From Guadua angustifolia (Eukaryota; Streptophyta; Magnoliopsida; Poales; Poaceae), in contig JAYEVE010000326.1 in assembly GCA_036346375.1 (NCBI GenBank), forward strand, positions 248,001-312,000: DNA of 64,000 nucleotides, in the 5' to 3' direction. This document shows, one piece after another, positions 22,696 through 35,165 of the stretch (the stretch's first letter is position 1; each line of letters begins with the position of its first letter). The position numbers were made by a program, and so were the translations under genes. The notes under the pieces are model-generated. The model had not been told where the DNA came from and made no database searches. It saw only the letters and a list, made by a program, of their open reading frames with translations.

Positions 22696-25600
22696 CATTC
22701 CATAAACAACAGCCCATAAAGTCCTCAAGAATCTAATACTGATAAACATATACAGCTGGTAATGCAGCAGTAAGAAATCCACACATACAACTATTGTTTA
22801 CTAACCAAGATTTTGTAACTGCTCATTACAGTCTCTATGCACAAAGGCCCCAAACCATATACCGTCTAATCACATGAAGATACACAATAAAACTGTATAC
22901 ATAATATAAATTTTTACTCATTTCATCACAATAGGAACCACACAAAACAAATAAGCATGATAACTAAAATGAAAATTTGGAAGGGTGAGAAGTGCATTCT
23001 CTTAGCTCGCGGGATTCGCTCAGTGAAGAGGTAGGAGTTCGCGGCGGAGGTAGTCGTAGTAGTAGCTAGCCGGTGTCGGGGAAGCCGGCGGAGGGTGAGC
23101 AAGAGCAACCTGATCTAAGAAGTAAAAGAGGGGGGGTGAGAGAAGAGAAGAAGTAGGCAAGGAAAAGGGGAGGAGGTGGCTTACCTCGGCAACACTGATG
23201 GTGTCCGAGGCCGGCCAAGGTGCCATTGGCGTCACAGGGAGACCACCGATGGCAAGGGAGCTCCAGATCCAACTTGGGACTGCAGATATGGCCGCTGCGC
23301 TGCCGGAGCCAAGGGAGCCAGTGGTTTTGGGCGTCGGCTCTGGGGCCGAACCCGGTGACCTAGGGCAAAACAGAATGGGAGAAGAAGATGAGTAAAGAAG
23401 GCGAGTAGAAGGAGAGAGAGAGAGGGGGGGAGAGCCTTACCCGGGGGAAGGCCGAAGGCCGACAACGCCATGGAATGAAGCGGCACTCGGTGCGCAAGCA
23501 CAGGCGGTGGCACTCGGCGCGCAGGAGAAGCGGCGTAGGGAGTTGGCGCCTGGAGGAGGGCCAGAGGCCAGCGGTGGCGCGTCGGCCTGGTGGGAAAAGG
23601 GGACAGCGGCACAAGGGAGTAAGCTCAGGCTTGCCGTGCGTCTGTGCGAGAAAGAAGAGAAGAGGGGAAGAAAGCAGGAGTCGGTAGCTGGGAGCCTGGG
23701 AGAAATGGATGAGGACGGGAAAAAGAAAGGATTAGGGAGAGTAGGGTTCGGGTGGTATGGGCCGGTTGGGTTGAGAAAATAAAAACAAGGTGGCCTGGCC
23801 GGTAAAATAGAATAATATAATGATAACATAAACTAAAATTAAATATATTATATAAAGGAAGAAATAAATACATAAAATAAAATAATACGTATGTCTCTTG
23901 ACCTGGACCAAAATAAAAGGAAATGGATCAAGAAAACAGTGAAAGATAAACATTTCATTTCTCTAAATTAATTCAAATGAAAACATTTAGACAAAATATC
24001 GGATGCACAAAACTTACCATAGGATGATTTATATCTTAAATTCGTAACAAAACGCATGTAATCAAGAAACTCTAAACTGAAATCATACCTGTTCTGTACA
24101 GTAGATTCCTTTTTTTTCCATCTAATTTCTTTTTGTCCTATTTAAAAGTTGCTATTTGCTCTATTTCATCGATCTCGCGTGACTTGACGTTCGAGTACGC
24201 CACGGTCAACTCTAACTTCGTGACTGAAATCATCAAGCAAGGCAAGCACCCCCTTTGACCATGTTAATCCCAGTTTTACAAATGTTTTATTAAATGTTTT
24301 ACTGCATGCGTATGTTCATTAAACTTTGCTATATTGTGGGCAATGGTAGTTAGACCAATAGACTCATGGAACTTCCTTGATAAGTATTGATATGCGAACC
24401 TTGATAAACCTAGAATTAAGGTTAGACAATACATAATGTCACTTTGGGTATATGCGATTTAATAATCATGCTTAGCCATGCTTTAGAATAGGGATGAACA
24501 ATTTGGATAAACTGATTATTTGAGATATTGAGACATGATGATGGCTACTAGTATTTTGGTATAAAAGCTCAAAACAAAAACTATGGTTTTGACGCGGGTG
24601 ATTATTGGCAATAGCCAGAGGTGCATGGACTTGCACGTAGTGTAGGGGGAGATTATCGCCCGTGTCAGATTAAGCACCGAACTCAGTGTTCGCTAAATCC
24701 AAGAATTACCGTACAACCACAAGTGCTGGTATGGGACAGCCTTAACCTATTAAGTTACCTAGAACTAGCTTTGCACATTGGTAGGCTGGAGTAGTACGGG
24801 CTATTCCTTTATGGATTGCTCGAAGGGACGTCCACACCGAGGTGATAATGGAACAAACGTTTACCGATACAATGGTGTATGCCATACTATGGGGAGTTCC
24901 ATCATATTTATGCCCTAAGTTCTTCTGCTATAGTATGGGTTTGTCGTCACCGGGCTGGTGCAAAGCTAGGGCTAGGTGATGTAACAGTTATGTTATGATC
25001 GCCCTGCGGCACACCAAAGGAAGTGTGCTAATAGCTTGCACAAAGAGCTGATCATTTCTTGTGCGTAAAGCTGTACACCTCTGCAGAGTGTAAATCTTTT
25101 CGAAAAGCTGTTCCCGCGGTCATGGGAATCTTGGTGTGCCAGCACGAGTTAGAAGTTTTCTTATTTTCAAAAAGGGTTGGTTTCATCTGTTTGCCTTGTG
25201 TTGGCATAGAATGGTATTGGCAGGAATTGGATGTCTCGATGCTCACGTCGTGGAGGACTGTGAGTTATTACTTATACCTTACTTGTTATTTTCATATCAG
25301 TCAAACTTGCTTTTACAAATTCTATTTTACAACTGGATTTACAAATCAAATTTGCTTTATGCAAATTAACTGTAGAAGCCTTTCCTTTGAAATGGCCTGC
25401 ATATACTATAGGTTTTGCAAAAGTCTTGCGGAGTACGAAAGTACTCACCCATGCTCAATTACCATTTTTAGGTGAAGATAGTGAACCTCCAGTCGACATG
25501 TAGTTGACGCAGGAAGCGGAAATTATCTTAGCAAGTTTTTCTAGGGTTTATGCCTTGTTAGTTGTCTGAGGGTTGGATGGGCACACTACAAGACTTTTGC

Positions 25601-25787
25601 TTCTTCTGCACAATATACTAAATTGTAAGACTACTCTGTATCAATAGCTTCCGCTTTAATAATATTGTGTATAGTTGTGATTCCAATTGTTGTAAATGTG
25701 CGTACTAGCTACTGATCATGGGACTAGTACTGTATGCACATAGATCATCCTTCTTGGTATTCTGTACCAAAAAGGAGGGTCGTTACA
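21510..25787 (+). mobile_element. Long-family solo LTR (4.3 kb) inside the SNARE pseudogene
   Basis: It starts TGTAACATCCCGAAAAATTC and ends AGGAGGGTCGTTACA, with perfect 5-bp duplications AAACT (21505-21509 and 25788-25792). It sits at the acceptor edge of the duplicated membrane-anchor exon. It contains a GC-rich block (22980-23780), the family-conserved block near 25010-25090 (CACACCAAAGGAAGTGTG, CTCTGCAGAG) and CTGATCATGGGACTAGTAC near the 3' end. There is no internal coding region. A (CA)n(TA)n microsatellite lies in its left third. Confidence 0.92.
22623..22696. repeat. (AC)n-(AT)n microsatellite
   Basis: About 25 AC repeats run straight into about 11 AT repeats. It lies within the long solo LTR. 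It creates a false minus-strand open frame of repeated Cys-Val. Confidence 0.97.
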
Positions 25788-26589
25788 AAACTGCATAATA
25801 CCCAGATTTGTCAGTAAAACTAAGAACACTACAACGGCAATTAAGTTGTAAATTAAGACTTCAGGTTTCAATGAAACCAACTGCTCACCTGGTTAGGAAA
25901 CCAGATAATAACTCAAACAGATAACATGTAGTGATCAATAAAACTGATGAACACTTACCTATAGAGGCATGCAACAATGCCAAGAATGATGCAAATCAAG
26001 ATGATACCAATTGTGAAGTTTCTAGTTGATCGAAACTGCACAACACCTAGAATTGTCAGTAAAAACTAAGAACACTACAACGACAGTTAAGTTGTAAATT
26101 AAGACTTCAAGTTTCAACAAAACCAACTGCTCACCTGGTTGATAGTTTCTTTTAGCCTGACATTAGTCTTTCTTAGCTCTGCACTAGCTTTATCCACCTA
26201 CAAAATTATGCACATGCATTTCTTTCAACTTTAACTATGGATATTATGATAACATTTATTTTGAAAAGACAAAAACTAAAAGTCAACCTTGGAGTCAATA
26301 TCATCTATCAAAGGGACTTGCCTATCCAGTTCCTGCAAAATTACATGAACAATTTTAGTTCTTAATGCCAGTAGAGAGTTAAGGTTACATGAATAATTTT
26401 AGTTTTGTCTTAATGCAAGCAAAGAATCAATCTAATTTAATCAATAAAGAAGATATATGCATCTACACAAAACCACATTCATGTCCTCATTTTTCAGTGT
26501 GTCTTAGAGTCCAAACCTTTAGAAATGATGTTCTGCCCTTCATCCTGCACATCACATTTGACAAGGTAATCTGTAAATTAGCAGTTGTT

Positions 26590-27109
26590 GGACCAGTCGA
26601 ACATAACTTTTTTAGGTGAAATGAAATCAATTGCATGATCTTTGCATACTGCATCCAAAAATAAAAGAACACATCATCACATTTGTATTACTTTCCAATT
26701 TTACATGCATGTGTTCTCGAGGAAAAAAAACAATTTTAAATGAATAGGTAAACAAAGTTACCTGTTGGAGAGCCTTGGCCTGGGATGCAGATTAAGCAAC
26801 CACATGAGGGTGATGAAGGAGCCGGATGAAAGTTGCTATCTTTAAATCGAAGGCGTGTGTACTTGAGAATGCTTTTAGGCTAAGTAGCATTTATATGCTT
26901 TCAAAAGCTAAATTGAACAATCCTGACAACAATGTGGTTAGTAGGTCGTGCATGATTACAGATATTCTCATTTTGCTTATGAATTGTGTTGCTCACCTTT
27001 TCAGAGAAACACTAAAGCATTTTCTTTCCTGCATTGATGTTTGAGTCCGAATTTCCTATGCCAATATATAGATAAACTCTTTATAGGTGTAAATAATCAA
27101 CTTACACCT
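26590..27109. other. Spacer upstream of the SNARE pseudogene
   Basis: At 26762-26850 minus-strand DNA ends at a possible donor (CCAACAG|GTAAC) and could be an upstream exon of the SNARE pseudogene, but its translation did not match the family convincingly. The rest is AT-rich with no further feature. Confidence 0.3.
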
Positions 27110-27114
27110 CACCA

Positions 27115-28729
27115 TAAAAGCATCTAGGCCCCTAATTCCTTTGGGGTTTTGGTAATTAATGATAATCGCGGTTAATGGACTAATATTTTCTTTGAGAATG
27201 TTGAAAATAGGCCGATCCTAGAATTGGTGAACAAGGAAGCATAAAAGAAGATCAATGCATCAAGCAAATGATAAAGGTATAAATTTAAGGATCTTTTCCT
27301 AGCCTTTTGCCAATCTCAGAGTTTGGAGAAAAGATCGGAGTGTTAGAAATAAGGCCATACTATTAAGAGGGGTCTTGATGATTATCTTGATGTCGTTTAA
27401 GGTTTAAAGGCTCAAATTCTATGCTTAAAATCATGCATTGTCTCAAATTAAAATTCCATTGAAAAATCCTATGACTTTTAGAGAAGCATCAGGCAGGGCG
27501 GTGCTACCGCCCATGGTAGCCCGATGCTTCCGGGCTAGCGGTAGCACTGACCTCCAGAGCGGTGTGTAAAAACCTGAGAGGGTATTTTTGGAGGTCTGAC
27601 AGGGTTGTGCTATCACCCATGGTGGCCTGGTGCTACCGGGTGAGCGGTAGCATCGGTCCTTTAGAGCGGTGTGAAATTTTCAGAGGGCATGCATTTTGGG
27701 CATTTTGGTCGTCCGGTGCTATCGCTCGCTACCGCCTATGGCAGCCCGGTGCTACTGGGCGAGTGGTAGCACCGGCCTAAATGCCCAATGTAAAAATTAC
27801 AGAGAAGCTCCCTTCTGGGCAAGTAATGTTAAAAGGAGCCCGGTGCTACTGGTCCTAGTTAGATGGTAGCACTAGACCCTCTGCATGACGGCTTCTAACA
27901 GTGCATTTAATGCACTATTCCAACCGTTGGGTTGGAGCCTAGTACAACCGGCCCTACATAGGCAGTAGAACCAAAAATACTGACATGATCCATGATTCGA
28001 GCTCCAACGGCTAGTTTTGTTAGTGTGGTTATAAATACACCCCCACCTGCATTTTAGAGTAACTCTTTATCCTCATTGATGATATTTGAGCTCTAGCAAG
28101 TCTCCAATACTCTTGTGTGCATTTAATTCTCATTTTAAGAGAGTTAGAAGCAATTTTAAGTGTGCATTTAGTGATTGAGCCTTTAGACACTTGATTCAAC
28201 CTCAAGCAAGCGTCAAGATTTACTACTCTTGGAGGTTGCCGCCTCCTAGATGGCTTGGAGGCGTTTGTGCATGGTGAGCTTCTCAATAAATGTTGTGAGA
28301 AGTCCTGGCAAGTTGTGAAGTCCGAAGTTCGCCTACCCAGAGCGGGGAAGAACTACTATAGTGATCGACGAAGGCTCAAGAGATTGGAGCCTGCTTGAAG
28401 TTGTTCAAGTCACCTCAACGTGGATTAGGGGAGACCGACAAGTCTCCAAGACCATGGGATAAAATTCTTGTGTCCCATCTTCTTGTGGTTTGCATTTGTT
28501 ATTCTTGTTAGTAATTTACATTTCTAGAAATTTGATTATATTATTTGTGGTTAGAATCATTTCTTGCTTATAATCAAATTGTTGAATAGCTTAGCAATCA
28601 CTAGAGGACTTAGTGGTAGAATCTTAAAATTGCAATTCTTGCTTAATGATTTTATTAATTGCAATTAGAGCTAAAAAATTTAGAAATCTCCTATTCACCC
28701 TCCTCTAGTCGGTTATCCTTGATCCTACA
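27115..28729 (+). mobile_element. Copia-type solo LTR, 1.6 kb
   Basis: It starts TAAAAGCATCTAGGCCCCTA (the usual TGAAAG... start with G to A) and ends CTATTCACCCTCCTCTAG, GGTTATCCTTGATCCTACA. It is flanked by a perfect 5-bp duplication CACCA (27110-27114 and 28730-28734). The region 27490-27870 holds several palindrome-like GGTAGCACCGG/CCGGTGCTACC motifs. It is a solo LTR, directly left of copy B. Confidence 0.88.
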
Positions 28730-30225
28730 CACCATGGTAGCAATTCATTCATTTCTGTTGAATCAATCTGACCACCTAGGCCATAGAGTTAATACCATGC
28801 AGATGTTAGAGATATGCTCTAGATGCAATCATAGAAATTATTATATTTCCTTATGTTCATGATTTATTATCTAAACGTGATCTCTGGTCATTAAACATAT
28901 GAGGATACAAACAAATAGACAAGCGCTATATTGGTTGATGGTCATATTTCACGAGTCATGGATATGGAGATATTAAATGAATAATATGAACACATGTTGG
29001 AAAACATGAAGTTGAATCAACCCACCTTGAGACACTGCGAGAGCGTTGTAATCTTACTTGTCATCAGTTGGTCTCATATACAATGTGGATGCCATATCCT
29101 TAGACTTGAGGTCGATGCATAGGGGTGGGCAATTTTTAACCGAAATCAAAAAAACGAACCGAACCGAATTAACAAAAAAAATCAGTTTTTTCGATTTTTG
29201 GTTCGGTTTTTATTTTAAATCTATTCGGTTTTTAGCACTTGGTTTGGTTTTTGAATCTCAGAAACTAAAGTACCGAACTAACCAATGCCTCTAGCTCTCT
29301 CCCTGCACTGACGCACCGCTGTGGAGTATATGGACCCTGGGTACTGCATAGCGGGCTGTGAGGACCACCCAAGAGGGGATGGGCTATGCCAACTACATGA
29401 AGATGGGTATTGCTCAGGAGGCAGGCCGCCATGCGCAACAAGGAAACCCCGAAGATGGAAACCAACCCTGCTTAGGGAGGATACAATTATAATCCTAACC
29501 ACTATCATGTTTAGCGGTTAAGGAAAAAGATACAATCTCCACCTTGTAACTGATTAGGACTCTCCTCCATGTAACTCGCGCCTCCCTGCTATATAAAGGG
29601 GGGTGCGGGGGGTCATTAGATCATCTCATCAGCGAATTAGCTAGCCACAAATAATTCCAGAGCACAGGACTAGGGTATTATCTCCTCTGCGAGAGCCCGT
29701 ACCTGGATAATTCTCTTGTCTTGTGTTACCATCGAGTTTGGATCCAGCGCCTAGCCCCGTTTTCATAACTGCCGACAATAAACGTTGACAGTTGGCGCGC
29801 CAGGTAGGGGCTGCGTGAAGATCAATCTCAGCAAGCTTGATGGCCTCCATCAACGGAATCGTCATCACCTTCGCTTCCGGCCATGCTTTCCGCTTCGGGA
29901 GCCTGGACTTCATCACCAACAATCTTGACAAGCTAGCTCTCTTGGACTCGGACCAGATCTAATCTGGGAGAGACTTCATTGATACTTCATCTGGACTTCT
30001 GTTTGGGTTGGGGAGCGCCGCAGCCATCTACTCACGAGTAGTAAGCCGGGGGCTAACTTCCTGATTCGGATACGATAAGGATTCGATCTGGAACATCTCG
30101 AATGCAGTCGTCATAGCGGCTTTTCAGAAAGGAGTCAGTGACGTCAACTTGATCAAGAAGATGTCCCGGAGGCCACCGACTACGTTAAAGAAGATGTTCG
30201 CATTAGCGGACCGCTAGCGCCCCGA

Positions 30226-30528
30226 GCGCCACCTTCGCACGGCGGGAGAGCCACGCTGCGCCGGCGCCACCTCGGCATAGCCACGAGCCGCTGCGCCCGG
30301 CGCCACCTTCGCATGTCCACGAGCCTACGCTGCGCCCGGCGCCACCTTCGGACGGCCACAAGCCACGCTGCGCCCGAAGCGCCACTTCGGCACGGCCACG
30401 AGCCTACGCTGCGCCCGAGCGCCACCGCCGGCGCGCCATGAGCCTACGCCTCGCCCGGCGCCACCTTTGTACGCCATGAGCCTACGCCTACACCGGCGCC
30501 ACCTTGGCACGGCCACGAGCCACGCCGC
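30226..30528. repeat. GC-rich minisatellite, 8 units of 36-40 bp
   Basis: Eight imperfect units each start GCGCCACCT and contain CACGAGCC then TACGCTGCGCCCG. They lie in the internal region of the Gypsy element just after the short gag-like opening. The units vary in length and contain stops in the plus frames, so a repeated peptide is not supported. The minus-strand frames across it are shadows. Confidence 0.85.
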
Positions 30529-30758
30529 CACAAGCAAGGATAGCACGATCGTCGACAACACATGGAGCATAAAGAGCTAAGTTGCTTTTACTCAATTATG
30601 TCATTATGAATAAAATTGTTGGCTTTCTTGACTTGCTACTTAGTTGATCCACAACTAAGTAGTAAGTCGAGGGCTACACCTATCTTGTCTTGTCGCACAT
30701 CTTTTCTGAGTTGTGTTTTCTTCTTTTTATACGATTGCAAATGAATCCGAGTGCGTTA

Positions 30759-33700
30759 TGTCGGGACCCGGATATGCAAATCCGAAACCCTCTGTGTATA
30801 CTGCACTAGTCTAGGATCACGTTAGTGCACACAGTGGAAACAGAGATGACATATCATTCCATACATCGAAATAACTAAGAAGAAGCAAATTATTATTGAA
30901 TAAAGCAAACGACCTTATAGTCAAGGTTCATACACCAATGCCTCATGGCTTAAGAACAAATAAAACCGTTGCAGTGGAAATGAGATAACTTGAGCCATTC
31001 GACATGCCACAGGCAATCGTCTGGGGAAACGCCTTCCTAGTCGACGTAGTCTTCATAGTACTCCTCCTCTTGATATTCATTACTTGGTCCTTCCTCAGCA
31101 ACTGAACAACAAGGGCATAAAGCCGTGAGTACAAAATGTACTCAGCAAGCCGTAGGGAAATGATGCAATATATTCATGCACGGCTTGACAAAGGATAGTC
31201 ATATGGTTCATTTGCAGAAAGCAATAATTTGAATTTAAATACAATAAGTAGATTGAAGGCAGATTGATAAAAAAACAATAATAAATAACTGGTAAATCAA
31301 TTGTAGACAACATGAACAGAATGACGAGACATCACCTTACATCATTCGAAACAAGTATCAACCACCAAAATCAACAGTATAGCTTGAGACAACAAAACAA
31401 CAGTGAACTCCCCGTTCACAACCCAACAATTCCACATTTCAAGAAACACTCTATACCCCGTGTGTAATCCCTAGGCTTGTCCATGACCGCGGACACAGCT
31501 ATTCGAATATTTTTACACTCTGCAGAGGTTGTACAACTTTACCCACAAGATATGAAAATCTCTTGGTGCAACCGGTAATAACACACTTCCTTTGGTGTGT
31601 CGCAGAGATATCATGACAAAGCCTTTACCATGCATGTCTAAACTTGATACTGCCCTCTAAGGTTTCGCCCCTTAGGGCCCCCTCTTGAGCCATGTGAGTC
31701 TACCCGTCCATCCCGAAACCCACACAACCAGATGGCAGTACTCAAGACTAGACATTACAAATTAATCAGCTAGGTCTGTCCCATACCAGACTTGTGGTTG
31801 CACGGTTAGGCCCAGTTCAATGGCGCACAAGATTAAGTCCTTAAGTTGTCTCAGGCAAGACAGCCACATCCCAATGTGCTAGAAAGCACCCCCTTTACTG
31901 CACAATTACTTGCCCGAGGGAAAACATTTTGTTCAACCAAGACCAGTGGCATCCCCTTCCATAGTACAACAAGTTTTACAACAGTAGCCAACAGCCACAA
32001 TTCAATATCTCATTAAGTGAAGATTAACATTAATTCGTATGTGATATGAATCCCATCGTATGACTAAGCAGGTCTAAGCATAGCTACGCTAACCCAATGT
32101 TGGTATTATGATTATGTCCAACTAGTAGTGTCCCAACCTAAGGTTAACAATGGGTATATGGCATTCCAATAATCAAGGTGGCATAACATCAATCAGGTGA
32201 ATAGCTACTCCCAAAACTAAGCATTGATACACAAATAGCATGCAATTGTATAAAACAAAGTACTTTTGCAAACATGGGTTCAATATGATTAAAGGATACA
32301 ACTTGCCTTGTTGATCTAATGCTGAGTCTTGGTCTTCGAAGTCTCCGTTCGCTCCTTCGGAATTCGCGTCTACCGGAAACGAACGCAACGAAACTAAATA
32401 AATACAAAACAGAGACACCAACAAGCTCAAAACTGAAAATAAATGGCTCTGGAAGGTAGAGCTCAATTTTACAAAAATTTAGAAATTTGAATTGCTTGAA
32501 TCGGAGTTCGGATGAAGGAGAACGGGCTCCTGGAAGTCTCTCAGAAAAATCAGAAAGGGTGACACGTGTCAGCACATGATTGGATGGAATTTCAGAAATT
32601 CGAGAAAATCAGGAAAAAGGAAAAAGGATACCGACTGACATGTGGGGACCACAGGTCAGTGGCACGGTCCACCATGGACCGGGATCACCGAAGGGCTCAC
32701 GGGTGACGAGGCGGAACATGCTGACGCGACAATGATGTGGCGCAGACGTGGCTAGCATGTGGCGCCGCGGCGTAATGACACGCAGCGCAGACGCAGGCGA
32801 CAAGGCATCGTGGATCGCAGCGACAGCGGAGCACATCAAGCGAGGACGTTGATCGGGCGGCTGAGGAGCAAGGATGCGACGGCGACGACGCGGCAAGATC
32901 CGGTGCGCTGATGGGCGATCGGATGGCTAAGGCACAGTGGTGCGAGCGGCGCCGACGTGGAGCGATCCAGAGCGATCAACACGGATCAGACGGCCAGGAT
33001 TTTCGGAGAAGAAACGACGGCGAGGCGGCGGCGCTATTTCGCCGGACTCAGGGAAGAAAGCATGGCAAGTGACGGAGGAGCGACGGTTCGGGCACGGCTC
33101 GGTGTGGGTTCGGAAGAGAGAGATGCGAGGGACTTGGCTGCACCGACGGATGCGGCAAAAACTCACCGGCGGGGAGGGAAAACGGCGAAGAAGGTCAAGG
33201 GCACGGCGGGGAACAGAAAACTCGAGGCAGCGGCGCACGGGCGACGAATCTCGAAACGAGTGAAAGGAGCGGGTGCGGCGCATTAAATAGGCGCGGATGC
33301 CGAGGAGTCTGGCCCGGATACAGTGCGGCGGGTGCGGAAAATGCGGCGGCAGGTGCGGGCGATTCGGGCGGCGACGGCGGCGACGCGGAGACAAAGAGGC
33401 GACACGGCGCGATCTCGGCTGTCCATGCGACGCCGATCTAACGGCCAACAACGCAGTGGCGCAACACGATCGAACCATAAGATCGCAACCGACGGCCAAG
33501 ATGCACACGAGCTAGGGTTTTCGATTGGATGAAATTTGGCGAATCTGGTATAACGAAAATAGGGATGGGCCCACGGAAATAGGGACTCAAGGGAGAAGGT
33601 GAATAGGAATGGGCTGCGCGGAAAAATCAGCCCATGTGGAAAAGGGAAAAGAAAACATTTTCTGAATTTAGAAAATACCAGAAATTCAAATAAAATCCAA

Positions 33701-33937
33701 TAAATTCAAATAAATAGCAAATAAATTCATAAAAATCTCCGAAAATAAAGAAAAATTCCTTGAAGCACAAAGAACCTAACAAAAACTGGAAACCTTTGAT
33801 TTGATGCATAGATTAATCAAATTAAATCTTTTTATTTTTAGAAAAATTCGGATTAAGCTTCGATTAATTCAAGAAAATACGAATGGTTCATTTTTAACTT
33901 TTAAACAATCTAAAACTCCAAATTTTTGGATGTTACA
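30759..33937 (-). mobile_element. Long-family solo LTR (3.2 kb) inside the Gypsy element
   Basis: On the minus strand it begins TGTAACATCCAAAAATTTGG and ends ATATCCGGGTCCCGACA. The flanks are a perfect 5-bp duplication CGTTA (30754-30758 and 33938-33942). It has the family layout: a GC-rich block near the 5' end (32600-33500) and the conserved block at 31490-31615 (CACACCAAAGGAAGTGTG, CTCTGCAGAG). It is inserted in the internal region of the Gypsy element and so is younger than it. The GC-rich block carries several arginine-rich open frames in both strands, none of them a known protein. Confidence 0.92.
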
Positions 33938-35020
33938 CGTTAATTTCGAGTTGTGAAGCTCTGACCCCATGAACGGCGAACTTTAGTCACCCAAAATGTG
34001 TGCCTGGGAAAAAGAGCCATAAGCCGACTCCCGACGCTCAGGGGCTAGACTAGTCGGGCAGAGTGCTTAAACAAAAAGAGTCAAACCACTCGGATGAATT
34101 CAAAATCAATAAAGAAAAGGAGTAAAAAACTCTAAAATTATATATAAACCAGTCGGACACCGCATCCGAGTGAATTGTTTTTACATTGCCTAAAGTCCTG
34201 CATATACATGATTGCAGGGCCACTAAATTTGAATGCGATGTGTGTGGGCCAACGCTTCAACGATGACATTAGTAACTTCGGCGATGAATGAGACAACGCT
34301 GAATTTCGCCTTGAGCGGGAAAAGCGTTTTGACTTCTGCGTATCGTTTGGGATACAGTATGCCCCATGATGGGCCACCAGTTGTACGCCGTGATAGTCGG
34401 ATATAGTTCAATGCATGGAGCTCTATTGAGTCCTTCATGATCTCTCTGCCTACAATGGGCACTCGGCTGGAAAGAAAAACTAGTCGGGAAACTACATCAA
34501 GAACTGGAAGCACTCAGTGTGAAGCATGACTTAGTTGGGCTGCGACCAGGAAGGCGGCAACTCGATCGCAAAGCATTCGGGGGCTACTGTGGAGTATATG
34601 GACCCTAGGTATCTGCATGGCGGGCCGTGAGGACCACTCAAGAGGGGATGGGCCATGCCGACCTACATGAAGATGGGTATTGCTCAGGAGGCAGGCCGCC
34701 ATGCGCAACAAGGAAACCCCGAAGATGGAAACCAACCCTACTTAGGGAGGATACAATTGTAATCCTAACCACTATCATGTTTAGCAGTTAAGGAAAGAGA
34801 TACAATCTCCACCTTGTAACCGATTAGGACTCTCCTCCATGTAACCCGCGCCTCTACGCTATATAAAGGGGGGTGCGGGGGGGTCATCAGATCATCTCAT
34901 CAGCGAATTAGCTAGCCACAAATAATTCCAGAGCACAGGACTAGGGTATTATCTCCTCCGCGAGAGCCCGAACTTGTATAATTCTCTTGTCTTATGTTAC
35001 CATCGAGTTTGGATCCAGCG

Positions 35021-35165
35021 GAGAGATTTTAGAACTTGCCACCTTTAAAATTCGTTTTTTCGGTATTTGACACCCTGGCCCACTGTCATAGACTCAGATG
35101 GACCCACATGTCATACACAAGAGCTGAAAGGCACACGAATTGGGTGTCATTTTCTGAAATTTCTG
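35021..35165. mobile_element. Small MULE-type MITE in the 3' LTR
   Basis: This 145-bp insert is present in the 3' LTR but absent from the 5' LTR of the same Gypsy element. It is flanked by GGATCCAGCG on both sides (35011-35020 and 35166-35175), a 9-10 bp duplication. Its ends are imperfect inverted repeats (GAGAGATTTTAGAA and AGAAATTTCAGAA). The 9-bp class of duplication fits Mutator-like elements. Confidence 0.85.

Larger units (their letters stand above)
21434..26560 (-). pseudogene. SYP7-type Qc-SNARE (syntaxin-71-like) pseudogene
   Basis: On the minus strand several splice-bounded exons read as a plant SYP71-type SNARE. About 26570-26490 gives QDEGQNIISKGLD and, after a frameshift, LKNEDMN. 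26332-26288 gives ELDRQVPLIDDIDSK. 26197-26135 gives VDKASAELRKTNVRLKETIN. 26035-25959 gives FRSTRNFTIGIILICIILG, the C-terminal membrane anchor. Exon edges have AG acceptors and GT donors. A second, diverged membrane-anchor exon lies at 21507-21434 (TRNFTIDIILICVILGIVAY) without a good donor, separated from the first by a 4.3-kb solo LTR. The family acts as a t-SNARE in membrane fusion at the ER and plasma membrane. The N-terminal Habc part is not found. Frameshifts and the LTR show it is dead. Confidence 0.85.

Noticed and set aside
22582..22782. Minus-strand frame with a Cys-Val repeat
   Set aside because: It is a translation of the (CA)n microsatellite.
23176..23829. Several 60-130-codon frames on both strands
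   Set aside because: They lie in the GC-rich block of the 21510-25787 solo LTR and are not conserved as protein among the family copies.
29821..30221. Functional gag gene in the Gypsy element
   Set aside because: The frame from 29839 stops after about 40 codons, and no gag, protease or reverse transcriptase motif follows.
32927..33515. 193-codon minus frame and several plus frames
   Set aside because: Same GC-rich LTR block in another family member (30759-33937); arginine-rich translations in every frame point to composition, not coding.
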